Shown here: piece after piece, positions 1-10,567 of the stretch
Layout of the letters: every line of letters begins with the position of its first letter
How positions within the stretch are numbered: the first letter of the stretch is position 1
DNA from: Microbacterium hydrocarbonoxydans
Lineage (GTDB): Bacteria > Actinomycetota > Actinomycetes > Actinomycetales > Microbacteriaceae
Assembly (NCBI RefSeq): GCF_011752045.1
Contig: NZ_JAAKXW010000001.1
Span: forward strand, 744,001 to 808,000
DNA length: 64,000 nucleotides
Reading direction: 5' to 3'
Translations under genes and position numbers: made by a program
Notes under the pieces: generated by a model
Told to the model about the DNA's origin: nothing
Database searches by the model: none
What the model saw: only the letters and a program-made list of their open reading frames with translations

Positions 1-248
1 CCGGATGCCATCTGCAGCGCGACCTCCGGGTGCACCGGTCCGTACGCGGCCAGCAGCTCGGCATCCACCCCGAGGAGAGTGTGCTTCACGGGAGTCGCAT
101 AGGCGACCACGCCGCCGAGCAGCACAGCCGATGCGCCGGGGACCGAGACCAGATCCGCGCTGACCGCGCCGCCGGTCAGCGACTCCGCGACGCCGAGCGT
201 CCAGCCACGGGCCTCGAGCCCGTGGATCACCGCGGCTGCCGCGCTCAC
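1..248 (-). CDS. cinA: CinA-family nicotinamide-nucleotide amidohydrolase, 3' end cut by window
   Basis: Reading the minus strand from a GTG at 248 gives a protein beginning about 15 residues before AESLTGG, the hallmark of the CinA C-terminal (PncC) domain that hydrolyses NMN to nicotinate mononucleotide in pyridine nucleotide salvage. The remainder, including a GxVAYAT-like stretch, also fits this domain. The frame is open to the window edge, so the C-terminus is missing. The start codon overlaps the pgsA stop as GTGA, which indicates translational coupling. The gene starts directly at the C-terminal domain, so this is the short stand-alone form found in actinobacteria and not the two-domain CinA. 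Identification rests on the motif and on the pgsA-cinA order. Confidence 0.85.
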   Translation of the reverse strand, partial: MSAAAAVIHGLEARGWTLGVAESLTGGAVSADLVSVPGASAVLLGGVVAYATPVKHTLLGVDAELLAAYGPVHPEVALQMAS

Positions 249-817
249 GGCCTGCGGGACCCGCGAACCTGGGCCGCGATGTAGTCGATGCCGCTCGCGA
301 CGGTCAGCACGAGCACCGCGATCATGAGGACCGCCGTGATGAGCGTCCACGGCTCCATGCCGATCAGGACGTGCAGCGGCAGCAGCGCCCAGGAGAGCGC
401 GACGCCCTGCACGGCCGTCTTGATCTTGCCCATCCAGGCGGCCGCGACGACGTGCTCCTTCCGGACCATGAGGCGGTGGACCGTGATGCCCCATTCGCGG
501 ACGAGCACGATGGCGACCAGCCACCAGTTCAGCTCTCCGAGCACGGCGAGGCCGATGAAGCCGGCCCCGGTGAGCATCTTGTCGGCGATCGGATCCCACA
601 GCTTCCCGAAGTCGCTCACGATGTCGTGGCGGCGCGCGAGGTATCCGTCGACCCAGTCGGTCGAGATCCCGACGATGAAGATGATCGCGGCGGCCCAGCG
701 CAGCGGCTCGCTCTGCAGTCCGTAGGCGCCGCCGAGGAGGAGCAGCACGAAGAAGACGACGGCGAGCGGGATGCGTGCGACCGTGATCGCGTTCGGAAGC
801 TGCCGTGGGATCGCCAT
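245..817 (-). CDS. pgsA: CDP-diacylglycerol-glycerol-3-phosphate 3-phosphatidyltransferase
   Basis: This 190-residue membrane enzyme makes phosphatidylglycerol phosphate from CDP-diacylglycerol and glycerol 3-phosphate. The full CDP-alcohol phosphotransferase signature is present, with D57-G58, A61-R62, G71, D75 and D79 at the family spacing (DG-x2-AR-x8-G-x3-D-x3-D). Several hydrophobic segments flank it, as expected for an inner-membrane protein. The ATG overlaps the ftsK stop (ATGA) and the stop overlaps cinA, so ftsK-pgsA-cinA form a coupled operon. Within the CDP-alcohol phosphotransferases the substrate is inferred from length and from the conserved actinobacterial order ftsK-pgsA-cinA; a cardiolipin or PI-phosphate synthase is less likely. 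Confidence 0.9.
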   Translation of the reverse strand: MAIPRQLPNAITVARIPLAVVFFVLLLLGGAYGLQSEPLRWAAAIIFIVGISTDWVDGYLARRHDIVSDFGKLWDPIADKMLTGAGFIGLAVLGELNWWLVAIVLVREWGITVHRLMVRKEHVVAAAWMGKIKTAVQGVALSWALLPLHVLIGMEPWTLITAVLMIAVLVLTVASGIDYIAAQVRGSRRP

Positions 818-3537
818 CAGTCGCGCCCCGTCAGGCCCCAGGCGTCCTCGTCGCCCTCGGCCTCGACGACGGGAAGGCCGTCGAACTGCGCCTCGACCGG
901 GTCGCGCTCGGTGGCGCCGGGCGACGGCGCCGACGCAGCCGCCGGGACGTCCTCGCCGCGGAGCTTGGCGAGCACCTGCGGCAGCTGCTCGGGTGTGGCG
1001 AGCACGTCGCGGGCCTTCGACCCCTCCGAGGGTCCGACCACCTCGCGCGATTCGAGCAGGTCCATCAGGCGACCGGCCTTCGCGAAGCCGACGCGCAGCT
1101 TCCGCTGCAGCATCGATGTCGATCCGAACTGCGAGGAGACGATGAGCTCGGCCGCTGCGAGCAGGAGCTCGAGGTCATCGCCGATGTCCTCGTCGACCTC
1201 CTTCTTCCGGCTCGGCTCCATCGCCTCCTGCACGTCGGAGCGGTACTCCGGACGCGCCTGGCGGGTGACGTGCTTGACGACGGCGTCGATCTCCTTCTCG
1301 TCCACCCAGGCTCCCTGCAGGCGGAACGGCTTCGAGGAGCCCATCGGCGAGAAGAGCGCGTCGCCCTGACCGATGAGCTTGTCGGCGCCGGGGCTGTCCA
1401 GGATGACGCGGCTGTCGGTGACGCTGGTCACGGCGAAGGCGAGCCGGGAGGGCACGTTGGCCTTGATCAGGCCGGTGACGACGTCGACGCTCGGACGCTG
1501 CGTCGCGAGCACCAGGTGGATTCCGGACGCGCGGGCGAGCTGGGTGATGCGGACGATCGAGTCCTCCACGTCGCGTGGGGCGACCATCATGAGGTCGGCG
1601 AGCTCGTCGACGACCACGAGCAGGTACGGGTAGGGCTTGAGCACGCGCTCGCTGCCCACCGGCACCTCCACCTCGCCGGCGCGGACGGCGCGGTTGAAGT
1701 CGTCGATGTGACGGAACCCGAACGAGGCGAGGTCGTCGTACCGCATGTCCATCTCCTTCACGACCCACTGCAGCGCCTCGGCCGCCTTCTTCGGGTTCGT
1801 GATGATGGGCGTGATGAGGTGCGGCACGCCCGCGTAGCTGGTCAGCTCGACGCGCTTCGGGTCGATGAGGACCATGCGCACGTCGGACGGCCGGGCGCGC
1901 ATCAGCAGGCTCGTGATCATCGAGTTCACGAAGCTGGACTTTCCGGAGCCGGTGGAGCCGGCGACCAGGAGGTGCGGCATCTTGGCCAGGTTGGCGATCA
2001 CGATGTTGCCGCCCACGTCCTTGCCGACGCCGATGGTCATCGGGTGTGTGCTCTTCTGCGCCGCCGGGGACCGGAGCACGTCGCCGAGCGCGACCATCTC
2101 CTTGTCGGCATTCGGGATCTCGATGCCGATGGCGCTCTTGCCGGGGATCGGCGACAGGATGCGCACGTCGTTCGACGCGACCGCATAGGCGAAGTTGTTG
2201 CTCAGCTGCAGGATCTTCTCGACCTTGACGCCGTGCCCGACCTCGACCTCGTACTGGGTCACCGTCGGACCGCGGGAGAACCCGGTGACCTTCGCGTCGA
2301 CCTTGAACTGCGTCAGCACGCTGGTGATCTGCTCGATGACCTTGTCGGTCGCCTCGGAGCGCGCGACCGGCGGCGGCCCCTCGGTGAGCAGGCCGGGCGA
2401 CGGGAGGATGTAGGGGGCGACCGGAGCCTGCGGGCCCCGCTCCCCCGGCCCCTCGGTGCCGAAGCCGTCGAGTCCCGGGAGCTCCGGCATCTCGCCGGTG
2501 TCGGAGTCGTCGTCGAGAAGCGCGGTGTTCTGCTGCCCCGCCAGCGCGTCCGTGACCGATCGCACGTCGGACAGCACCTCGGTCGCGGCGTCGTACGGGT
2601 CCTCCACCACGACCGCCTTGTCGTACGCGGGAGTGGGGTCGGGCGTGGTGAGGAGCGCGGTGATGTCGTCCGAGCCGAGGGTCCCCTCGTCGGGGTCCTC
2701 CTCCCGGCCGGTCTTGTTGCGGCGCCACCAGGGCAGGACGTCGGGGTCGTCGACCTTGTCCGATTCGTCGATCGCCGCGGCATCCTTCGCCGGCCGCTCC
2801 GGCCGCTCGGCGTCGAACATCCACGCGTAGAGGTCGCCCAGGCGCTGGCCGATGCGGTTCGGCGGCGTCTTCGTGAGGATGAGGACGCTGAGCGCAGCGA
2901 GGAGCGCGAGGACGATGCAGGCGCCGACGGGCGTGAGGTAGGACAGCGGCTCGCCGACCATCCATCCGAACAGGCCGCCCGCCTCGCTGATCGCGCGCAT
3001 GCCCTCCTTCGGCTGCGCGCGTTCGATCACGCCGAGCTTGTCGGGGCGGCCGGCGGCGATGTGGCAGAACCCCGCGAGGGACAGGACGAACAGCCCGAAG
3101 CCGATGCCGATGCGGCCGTTGTCGTGCACGGAGGACGGATGCCGGAACAGCCAGCCCGCGAGCAGCAGGAGCAGCACCGGCATGACGAAGGCGACGCGGC
3201 CGACCAGGGCGCCGACGGAGAAGGCGCTGATGTTCGCGGCGACCTCGTTGCCGATGAAGAACCATTCGTTGACCGCGCCCGCGACGGCAAGGAGCACGAG
3301 CAGGAACGGGAAGCCGTCACGGCGGTCGTCCTTCTCGAGGGTCTCCGGGCCGAACGCGCGGAACAGCCCGCCGACGCCGTGGGCGAGGCCGCCCCAGGCG
3401 CGGACGGCCACGGGGGGCTTCTCGACGTCGTCGATGTACTTCTTCGGCGCAGCCTGAGCCTTCGGAGCGGCCTGCCTCTTCGCGCGAGGCGTGGCGCTCT
3501 CGGACGCGCGCGCGGACTTCGTGGTGCTCCTGGCCAT
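817..3537 (-). CDS. ftsK: DNA translocase FtsK/SpoIIIE
   Basis: This is a 906-residue septal DNA pump that moves chromosome termini during division. The N-terminus is basic and Ala/Lys rich, followed by four or five membrane segments in roughly the first 230 residues and then a long acidic linker. The motor has Walker A (GSTGSGKSS, about residue 528) and a Walker B-like [10 protein letters not shown] (about 645), plus the [13 protein letters not shown] stretch typical of FtsK. The C-terminal winged-helix gamma domain that reads KOPS/SRS polarity signals is present at about 795-860. An in-frame GTG lies at 3543, but ATG 3537 is preferred because TAACGT (3544-3549) lies exactly 6 nt upstream, the spacing of leaderless starts across this window. 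Confidence 0.95.
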   Translation of the reverse strand: MARSTTKSARASESATPRAKRQAAPKAQAAPKKYIDDVEKPPVAVRAWGGLAHGVGGLFRAFGPETLEKDDRRDGFPFLLVLLAVAGAVNEWFFIGNEVAANISAFSVGALVGRVAFVMPVLLLLLAGWLFRHPSSVHDNGRIGIGFGLFVLSLAGFCHIAAGRPDKLGVIERAQPKEGMRAISEAGGLFGWMVGEPLSYLTPVGACIVLALLAALSVLILTKTPPNRIGQRLGDLYAWMFDAERPERPAKDAAAIDESDKVDDPDVLPWWRRNKTGREEDPDEGTLGSDDITALLTTPDPTPAYDKAVVVEDPYDAATEVLSDVRSVTDALAGQQNTALLDDDSDTGEMPELPGLDGFGTEGPGERGPQAPVAPYILPSPGLLTEGPPPVARSEATDKVIEQITSVLTQFKVDAKVTGFSRGPTVTQYEVEVGHGVKVEKILQLSNNFAYAVASNDVRILSPIPGKSAIGIEIPNADKEMVALGDVLRSPAAQKSTHPMTIGVGKDVGGNIVIANLAKMPHLLVAGSTGSGKSSFVNSMITSLLMRARPSDVRMVLIDPKRVELTSYAGVPHLITPIITNPKKAAEALQWVVKEMDMRYDDLASFGFRHIDDFNRAVRAGEVEVPVGSERVLKPYPYLLVVVDELADLMMVAPRDVEDSIVRITQLARASGIHLVLATQRPSVDVVTGLIKANVPSRLAFAVTSVTDSRVILDSPGADKLIGQGDALFSPMGSSKPFRLQGAWVDEKEIDAVVKHVTRQARPEYRSDVQEAMEPSRKKEVDEDIGDDLELLLAAAELIVSSQFGSTSMLQRKLRVGFAKAGRLMDLLESREVVGPSEGSKARDVLATPEQLPQVLAKLRGEDVPAAASAPSPGATERDPVEAQFDGLPVVEAEGDEDAWGLTGRD

Positions 3538-3543
3538 GCTCAC

Positions 3544-3549
3544 ACGTTA
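3544..3549 (-). promoter_or_regulatory. -10 box (TAACGT) of ftsK, leaderless start
   Basis: TAACGT is followed by 6 nt and then the ATG at 3537. There is no room for a leader, so the transcript probably starts at or next to the start codon. Confidence 0.5.
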
Positions 3550-3618
3550 CGGCCCGGGCCCGACATCGCCCCGTAATGACGCGGCTTTCCGCCGATCCGG
3601 CAGGCGCGGGAGGCGGTC

Positions 3619-4113
3619 TCAGGCGAGGCTGCGGACCATCGTGTCGCGTGCCGGCCCGGTCTGCGCGACGACGAAACCCTCCGAGCGGTAGAGCGCCTGC
3701 GCGAAGTTCCCGCGCTCGACGCTGAGGCTGATCCGCGCATGCCCCTGTTCCCTCGCCTCGGCGAGCAGCCGGCGCAGCAGGGTGCGGCCCATGCCGTGCG
3801 CCCGCCAGATCGGGAGCACGCCGATCACGAGCTCGGGAACCGCGGTGCCGGCGAAGCCGAACCCCGGCTGGTCGCGCGGCAGCATCCGGTACCAGGCCGC
3901 ACCCACCGGCCGGCCGCCGTCGTCGACCGCCACGACTCCGGCATCCGCCGGACGCATCCATCCCGCGAGGTACCGACGGTGCTCGTCGGCCGCGAGGATC
4001 TCGTGCCTCGCCCTGGCCCCGCCCATGCGCCAGTTGGCCGCCTCGACGACCATGTCGCCGAGGAAGCTCCCGTCCGCCTGCACCGCGGGCCGGATCGAGT
4101 ACGCCGCCGTCAT
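3619..4113 (-). CDS. GNAT-family N-acetyltransferase
   Basis: This 164-residue protein has the GNAT acetyl-CoA pyrophosphate-binding loop RAHGMGRTLL (R/Q-x2-G-x-G/A), preceded by a beta-strand with ELVIGVLPIW and followed by the usual helix. It spans one GNAT domain and should transfer an acetyl group to an unknown amine substrate. It is a separate unit between rnj and ftsK: 75 nt separate its stop from ftsK, and it has its own -10 box. Nothing in the sequence identifies the acceptor. Confidence 0.8.
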   Translation of the reverse strand: MTAAYSIRPAVQADGSFLGDMVVEAANWRMGGARARHEILAADEHRRYLAGWMRPADAGVVAVDDGGRPVGAAWYRMLPRDQPGFGFAGTAVPELVIGVLPIWRAHGMGRTLLRRLLAEAREQGHARISLSVERGNFAQALYRSEGFVVAQTGPARDTMVRSLA

Positions 4114-4120
4114 GGCGATC

Positions 4121-4126
4121 AGCGTA
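4121..4126 (-). promoter_or_regulatory. -10 box (TACGCT) of the GNAT gene, leaderless start
   Basis: TACGCT lies 7 nt before the ATG at 4113, with no ribosome binding site in between. Confidence 0.45.
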
Positions 4127-4182
4127 GAGGCCGCGTATTACGGCCGGATGACGGACGTCTGGGAACGGCGCTCGCGCGCGGT

Positions 4183-5859
<1,677 letters not shown>

Positions 5860-5926
5860 GCTGTCTCCTCAGTCGGACGCGTCGAGCGTCCGTTCGTTCA
5901 TGGTGGCGCGGCCGGCCGCGCCGTGC

Positions 5927-6904
5927 TCAGCGCGTCGTGCCGTGCACCTTCGGAAGTGCGCCGCCGGCGGCCGCGTTGCGGTCGGGGCGGAAGTTGGAGA
6001 AGTCGGCGCCGGGGACGTCCTTGACGAGCGCGAGCTCGTCCTCGATGAGGGCGGCCTCCCACTCCTCCGGGCCGACCAGCGGAAGACGCACGCGCGGGCT
6101 CGAGATGCGGCCGAGGCCGTGCAGGATGTACTTCGCCGCCACAGTGCCGGGCACGTGGGTCATGGCCGCCCTGACGAGCGGCTCGAGGCGCTTGTGCTCG
6201 GCGGTCGCGGTCGCGAGGTCTCCGCGGTTCACCGCGTCCACGATCGTCCGGTACGGCGTGGCGGTGATGTTCGCGGTGACGCCGATGAGGCCGGTGGCCC
6301 CGATCGACAGGTGCGGCAGCACGTTCGCGTCGTCGCCCGAGAAGTACATCAGATCGGTCTGGTTGAGCACCCGGCTCACCTCGGAGAAGTCGCCCTTGGC
6401 GTCTTTCACGGCGAGGATGTTCGGGTGCTTGGCGAGGCGCAGGATCGTCTCGTACTTGATCGGCACGCCCGTGCGTCCGGGGATGTCGTACAGGATCACC
6501 GGGAGGTCCGTGGCGTCGGCGACGAGGCGGAAGTGCGTGAGGATTCCGGCCTGGGTCGGCTTGTTGTAGTACGGCGTGACGATCATGATGCCGTCGGCGC
6601 CGAGCTTCTCGCTCGCCTTGTAGAGCTCGATCGCGTGGGCGGTCTCGTTGGACCCGCCGCCGGTGATGATCTTCGCGCGACCCGCGGAGACGGACTTGCC
6701 GACCTCGACGAGCTTGAGCTTCTCGGGGTCCGTCAGGGTCGAGGTCTCGCCGGTCGTCCCCGTCACGACGACGCCGTCAGCACCCGCGGTGATGACGTCG
6801 TCGATGTGCTTCTCGACGGCGGGCCAGTCGACTTCGCCGTCGGCCGTCATCGGAGTGACGAGCGCGACGAGAACCTGTCCGAAAGGATTGCCCGAGTGCG
6901 TCAT
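5927..6904 (-). CDS. dapA: 4-hydroxy-tetrahydrodipicolinate synthase
   Basis: This 325-residue TIM-barrel aldolase condenses pyruvate with aspartate semialdehyde, the first committed step of lysine and diaminopimelate synthesis. GTTGETSTL near residue 50, the Tyr-bearing LYDIPGRTG (about residue 138) and the Schiff-base Lys within ILAVKDAKGD (about residue 166) are all in place. The C-terminal tail after residue 300 extends past the barrel. It precedes rnj and has its own leaderless promoter. dapB is encoded about 5 kb away, so the two diaminopimelate genes are near each other but not in one operon. Confidence 0.95.
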   Translation of the reverse strand: MTHSGNPFGQVLVALVTPMTADGEVDWPAVEKHIDDVITAGADGVVVTGTTGETSTLTDPEKLKLVEVGKSVSAGRAKIITGGGSNETAHAIELYKASEKLGADGIMIVTPYYNKPTQAGILTHFRLVADATDLPVILYDIPGRTGVPIKYETILRLAKHPNILAVKDAKGDFSEVSRVLNQTDLMYFSGDDANVLPHLSIGATGLIGVTANITATPYRTIVDAVNRGDLATATAEHKRLEPLVRAAMTHVPGTVAAKYILHGLGRISSPRVRLPLVGPEEWEAALIEDELALVKDVPGADFSNFRPDRNAAAGGALPKVHGTTR

Positions 6905-6910
6905 GCATCC

Positions 6911-6916
6911 AGCGTA
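6911..6916 (-). promoter_or_regulatory. -10 box (TACGCT) of dapA, leaderless start
   Basis: TACGCT is separated by 6 nt from the ATG at 6904. Confidence 0.5.
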
Positions 6917-6964
6917 TCGGTTCGGATGCCGCTCACGCTGACGGGCGGCCCCGATGGCGTCCGC

Positions 6965-7726
6965 TCAGACGCGTCCGCGCCGCGCGACGCGCGAGGTGAG
7001 CGCCGCGGGGAGGATGCCCGCCATCGCCACGATGACCTTGTAGCGGAACGCGGGGACCGATACGGCCCTCCCGCGCGCGGCGTCGCGCAGCCCCTCGCGC
7101 ACGACGTCCGCGGCGTTGAGCCACATGATCGACGGAACGCCCTCATGTCCGGGGGCGAGGCCCATCCGCTCGTGGAAGCTCGTGTGGGTGAAGCCGGGGC
7201 ACACGGCGGTGACCGTCACGCCGTCACGTGCGTACTCGGCGTTCGCCCAGCGGCTGAAGCCGATGATCCAGCTCTTGCAGGCCGAGTACGTCGAGCGGGA
7301 GATGAAGCCCGCCACCGAGGCGACGTTGACGATCCGCCCGCCTCTGCCCCGCATCGCCCCCAGTGCCGCGTGCATCAGGCGCATCGGCGCCTCGACGTGC
7401 ACGCGCAGGTGATGCACCTCGTCGTCGATGTCGTTGTCCGCGAACCGCAGCGGCAGTCCGAAGCCGGCGTTGTTCACGAGCAGATCGATCGGGTCGGTCG
7501 TGTCACGGAGGCGAACGGCGACCTTCTCCACCCCGCTCTCGGCGGCGAGGTCGGCGGTCAGCACCTCGACGGCCACGCCGTGCGCGCTCCGCAGCTCCGC
7601 GGCGACCTCGTCGAGCGCGGCCGTCGAGCGCGCCACCAGCACGAGGTCGGCGCCGCGGCGGGCGAGCTGGCGCGCGAACTCCGCGCCGAGGCCTGCACTG
7701 GCCCCGGTGATCAGCGCGGTGGGCAT
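6965..7726 (-). CDS. Short-chain dehydrogenase/reductase (SDR)
   Basis: This 253-residue classical SDR has the nucleotide-binding motif TGASAGLG at residues 7-14, NNAG, a catalytic Ser in NVASVAGF and the YSACK (Y-x3-K) pair. VLVARS at the end of beta2 suggests preference for NADPH. The substrate is unknown; the closest familiar relatives are the DltE/YqjQ-type SDRs. It is the last gene of the thyA-dfrA-SDR operon, starting 1 nt after the dfrA stop, but folate-related function does not follow from that alone. Confidence 0.85.
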   Translation of the reverse strand: MPTALITGASAGLGAEFARQLARRGADLVLVARSTAALDEVAAELRSAHGVAVEVLTADLAAESGVEKVAVRLRDTTDPIDLLVNNAGFGLPLRFADNDIDDEVHHLRVHVEAPMRLMHAALGAMRGRGGRIVNVASVAGFISRSTYSACKSWIIGFSRWANAEYARDGVTVTAVCPGFTHTSFHERMGLAPGHEGVPSIMWLNAADVVREGLRDAARGRAVSVPAFRYKVIVAMAGILPAALTSRVARRGRV

Positions 7727-7727
7727 C

Positions 7728-8222
7728 TCAGCGCACGTATCCGAGGAAGCGGTAGCGGATGCCGGTGCGGGAGGTCTGCCACTCCCCCTCGTCGACCAGG
7801 CGCCAGCCCGCCTTCGACGGGGCGTAGGCGTCGCCGGCGACGTCCAGATCGAGCTCGGTCACCTCGAGGCGGTCGGCATCGCCGATCACCTGCCGGAAGA
7901 TCTCGGCGCCGCCGATGATCCACACCCGCTCGAGCCCGCGGACGGCGTCCGCGACCGTGGCGGCGCGCCGTGCACCGTCGGCTGCCCAGTCCTGCTGGCG
8001 GGTGATGACGATGTTCTCCCGGCCGGCGAGGGGACGGAAGCGGTCTGGCAGCGAGTCCCAGGTCTTGCGCCCCATCACGACGGGCGCGCCGAGCGTGACC
8101 TCCTTGAAGTGCGCGAGGTCCTCGGGCACATGCCACGGCATTCCGCCCTCGGCGCCGATGACGCCGCCGTGCGCCTCGGCCCAGATGAGACCGACCGTGG
8201 GCATCCCGGGAGCCGCGCTCAT
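7728..8222 (-). CDS. folA: Dihydrofolate reductase
   Basis: This 164-residue enzyme reduces dihydrofolate to tetrahydrofolate with NADPH and regenerates the cofactor that thymidylate synthase oxidises. It has the DHFR motifs [13 protein letters not shown] (with the active-site Trp and acidic residue), [11 protein letters not shown], and WIIGGAEIF. The frame stays open far upstream into thyA, but the ATG at 8222 overlaps the thyA stop as ATGA and gives the family length. A second ATG at 8204 would cut the N-terminus at MPTVGLIWA and is a possible alternative. Confidence 0.93.
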   Translation of the reverse strand: MSAAPGMPTVGLIWAEAHGGVIGAEGGMPWHVPEDLAHFKEVTLGAPVVMGRKTWDSLPDRFRPLAGRENIVITRQQDWAADGARRAATVADAVRGLERVWIIGGAEIFRQVIGDADRLEVTELDLDVAGDAYAPSKAGWRLVDEGEWQTSRTGIRYRFLGYVR

Positions 8223-9028
8223 ACTGCCACCGCCGCGCGGATCGGTGCGTGGTGCTGGTAGTCCTCGACGACGAAGTCCTCGTAGCGGTAGTCCAGGATC
8301 GACTCCGGCTTCCGGGCGAAGCGCAGCGTCGGGTAGGGGTACGCCTCGCGGCTCAGCTGCTCCCGCACCTGCTCGACGTGGTTGTCGTAGATGTGGCAGT
8401 CGCCGCCGGTCCAGACGAAGTCGCCGGGTTCGAGACCGACCTGCTGCGCGATCATCAGCGTCAGCAGCGCATACGAGGCGATGTTGAACGGCACGCCGAG
8501 GAAGAGGTCGGCGCTGCGCTGGTAGAGCTGGCAGGAGAGACGGCCGTCGGCGACGTAGAACTGGAACAGCGCGTGGCACGGGGCGAGGGCCATGTCGGGG
8601 ATGTCGGCGGGGTTCCAGGCCGACACGATGAGCCGACGCGAGTCGGGGGTCCGCCGGATCTGGTCGATGACCTGCGAGAGCTGGTCGATGCTCTCGCCGT
8701 CGGGAGTGGGCCAGCTGCGCCACTGCACGCCGTAGACGGGCCCGAGGTCGCCCTCGGCATCCGCCCATTCGTCCCAGATGGTGACACCGTGCTCCTGGAG
8801 CCAGCGCACGTTGGAGTCGCCGCGCAGGAACCAGAGCAGCTCGTAGGCGATCGACTTGAAGTGCACGCGCTTCGTCGTGATGAGGGGGAACCCCTGAGAC
8901 AGGTCGAAGCGGATCTGGCGGCCGAAGACGCTGGTGGTCCCCGTCCCGGTGCGGTCCGACTTGTGCGTGCCGGTCTCCAGCACGTCGCGGAGCAGGTCTT
9001 CATACGGCGTCGGGACGGCTGCGCTCAT
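8219..9028 (-). CDS. thyA: Thymidylate synthase
   Basis: This 269-residue protein converts dUMP to dTMP with methylenetetrahydrofolate. The active-site Cys sits in [12 protein letters not shown], followed by the [16 protein letters not shown] block that binds folate and dUMP. The length matches the short (E. coli type) ThyA. It heads the thyA-folA-SDR operon and has its own leaderless promoter. No flavin-dependent ThyX is seen in this window. Confidence 0.97.
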   Translation of the reverse strand: MSAAVPTPYEDLLRDVLETGTHKSDRTGTGTTSVFGRQIRFDLSQGFPLITTKRVHFKSIAYELLWFLRGDSNVRWLQEHGVTIWDEWADAEGDLGPVYGVQWRSWPTPDGESIDQLSQVIDQIRRTPDSRRLIVSAWNPADIPDMALAPCHALFQFYVADGRLSCQLYQRSADLFLGVPFNIASYALLTLMIAQQVGLEPGDFVWTGGDCHIYDNHVEQVREQLSREAYPYPTLRFARKPESILDYRYEDFVVEDYQHHAPIRAAVAV

Positions 9029-9035
9029 GTCTGCC

Positions 9036-9041
9036 AGACTA
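9036..9041 (-). promoter_or_regulatory. -10 box (TAGTCT) of thyA, leaderless start
   Basis: TAGTCT lies 7 nt before the ATG at 9028 with no ribosome binding site between them. Confidence 0.5.
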
Positions 9042-9112
9042 CCCGCCCCGCCACGCGCCGGCGCTTTCCGTCATGCTCGGAAACATCGGCCCCTCCACCC
9101 CCGGAGCGGACG

Positions 9113-9118
9113 TAACCT
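9113..9118 (+). promoter_or_regulatory. -10 box (TAACCT) of the thioredoxin-like gene, leaderless start
   Basis: TAACCT is followed by 6 nt and the ATG at 9125. Confidence 0.5.
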
Positions 9119-9124
9119 CGTCCC

Positions 9125-9538
9125 ATGTCGCCCGTCCTGGCCCTCTCCATCGCCGGAGCGCTGCTCGCGCTCGCGGTGGTCGTCGGCCTGCTGCTGCGGC
9201 TCCTCGACGGCCGGCGCCGGGGCGGCGGTCACCTCCGGTTCGATCCGGCCGACGCCGACCTGGCGGCCCTGGGCACGAGGGCGACCCTGGTGCAGTTCAG
9301 CACCGAGATGTGCGCGCGCTGCCCGCAGGTGCGGCGGATGCTGAGCGGCTTCGCCGCCGGTCACGACGGGCTCGACCACGTCGAGGTCGACCTCACCCAC
9401 CGCCCCGACCTCTCGGCCCGCTATCACGTGCTGCAGACCCCGACCACCTTCGTCGTCGACGGCACCGGCGCCGTCCGCGCCCGCTTCCACGGCGTGCCGC
9501 ACCGGCACGCGCTCACCGAGGCCCTCGCCGCCGTCTGA
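9125..9538 (+). CDS. Membrane-anchored thioredoxin-like protein
   Basis: This 137-residue protein has one N-terminal membrane helix (about residues 4-26), an Arg-rich stop-transfer patch, and then a thioredoxin fold. The active site is C63-x2-C66 in EMCARCPQV and the cis-Pro is P106 in LQTPTTF. The Ala-Arg between the cysteines differs from the Gly-Pro of thioredoxin. The positive-inside rule would place the fold in the cytoplasm, with the helix as a signal anchor. It is followed after 21 nt by a DUF4395 gene, a pairing common in actinobacteria, which suggests a membrane thiol-redox role. The substrate is unknown. Confidence 0.8.
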   Translation: MSPVLALSIAGALLALAVVVGLLLRLLDGRRRGGGHLRFDPADADLAALGTRATLVQFSTEMCARCPQVRRMLSGFAAGHDGLDHVEVDLTHRPDLSARYHVLQTPTTFVVDGTGAVRARFHGVPHRHALTEALAAV

Positions 9539-9559
9539 GGCGCGAAGACAGGAGCAGAC

Positions 9560-10060
9560 ATGTCCTCTCCCGCCGGAATCGACCCCCGCGGTCCGCGGTT
9601 CGCCGCCGCGATCACGGCCGTCCTCGCACTGGTCGCGACGTTCCTCGGCCTGATCGGCACCGCGCCGGCGGCGGCATCCGCCTCGCTCGCGCAGCGCGTG
9701 GCCGATCCTGCCTTCCTGCTCTCCGTCGTGATCGCGCTGCTGTTCCTCTGGAGCGCGCTCTCCCCGCGCACCGCACCCTGGGGTGCGCTGTTCCGCAGCG
9801 CCGTGCAGCCGCGACTGACTCCCCCGGCCGAGCTCGAGGACCCGCGCCCGCCGCGCTTCTCGCAGGTCGTCGGGCTCGTCGTCGTCGGTGTCGGCCTGGT
9901 GCTGCACCTCCTCGGTGTGCCGTGGGCGCTGCCGATCGCGACCGCCGCCGCATTCCTCGCCGCCTTCCTCAACGCCGCCTTCGCGTTCTGCCTGGGCTGC
10001 CAGCTCTACCTGCTCCTGCAGCGGGCGGGTCTCCTCGGCCGCACAGCCTCCGCGTCCTGA
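9560..10060 (+). CDS. DUF4395 family membrane protein
   Basis: This 166-residue protein has four predicted membrane helices. PRGPRFAAAITAVLAL opens the DUF4395 domain and FCLGCQLYLLL, with its CxxC-like Cys-Leu-Gly-Cys, closes it. The family has no firm function. Its recurring partners are thioredoxin-like and rhodanese proteins, as here, so the conserved Cys pair may exchange disulfides with the upstream thioredoxin-like protein; that is inference. It is probably co-transcribed with the upstream gene. Confidence 0.8.
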   Translation: MSSPAGIDPRGPRFAAAITAVLALVATFLGLIGTAPAAASASLAQRVADPAFLLSVVIALLFLWSALSPRTAPWGALFRSAVQPRLTPPAELEDPRPPRFSQVVGLVVVGVGLVLHLLGVPWALPIATAAAFLAAFLNAAFAFCLGCQLYLLLQRAGLLGRTASAS

Positions 10061-10089
10061 TCGCTGTTCCTTCGCATCCCGCCGCTGGA

Positions 10090-10095
10090 TAGGCT
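10090..10095 (+). promoter_or_regulatory. -10 box (TAGGCT) of the OsmC gene
   Basis: TAGGCT lies about 50 nt before the ATG at 10145. Unlike most promoters here it leaves room for a leader, which carries a ribosome binding site (GGAGGAA). Confidence 0.4.
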
Positions 10096-10144
10096 TGCCA
10101 GGACGCGACGCTGCCGCCAGGGCAGCGCGAGAACCGGAGGAACA

Positions 10145-10567
10145 ATGACTGTCACCAGCGAAGCCCACAGCACCTGGGCAGGCTCGCTCTTCGAGGGCTC
10201 CGGCACCGTCGCCTTCTCCTCCTCCAACCTCGGCACCTTCCCCGTGAACTGGAAGGCGCGCAGCGAGGGCAGCGACACCACCACGACCCCCGAGGAGCTG
10301 ATCGCCGCCGCGCACGCCTCGTGCTTCAACATGGCGTTCTCCCTGGCGCTGGCCGAGAACGGCACCCCGCCGGAGAGCGTGAACACCACCGCGTCCGTGA
10401 CGTTCAAGCCCGGCACCGGGATCACCGGCAGCCACCTCAACGTCAACGCCGTGGTTCCCGGGATCACGCCGGAGAGGTTCCAGGAGATCGCGAACGACGC
10501 CAAGGCCGGCTGCCCGGTGTCTCAGGCGCTGAGCATCGAGATCACCATCGAGGCCACGCTCGCCTGA
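10145..10567 (+). CDS. OsmC/Ohr family peroxiredoxin
   Basis: This 140-residue protein belongs to the OsmC subgroup of thiol-dependent peroxidases that detoxify organic hydroperoxides. The two reactive cysteines are C60 (AHASCFNMA) and C123 (AGCPVS), with TPEELIAAAH before the first. Length and the ending IEITIEATLA agree with the family. A strong ribosome binding site, GGAGGAA, precedes the ATG. It converges on the next gene with no spacer: the TGA and the opposing stop form TGATCA. Confidence 0.93.
   Translation: MTVTSEAHSTWAGSLFEGSGTVAFSSSNLGTFPVNWKARSEGSDTTTTPEELIAAAHASCFNMAFSLALAENGTPPESVNTTASVTFKPGTGITGSHLNVNAVVPGITPERFQEIANDAKAGCPVSQALSIEITIEATLA

Noticed and set aside
805-3576. 923-codon open frame antisense to ftsK, and similar long antisense frames (3739-6024, 13912-16197, 16204-18957, 49836-52718, 55044-57455)
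   Set aside because: They mirror the codons of real genes on the other strand, as happens in DNA with G/C-rich third positions. Their proteins are low-complexity (Arg, Asp, Val, Leu, Gly) with no domain motif, and the opposite strand carries clear enzymes.
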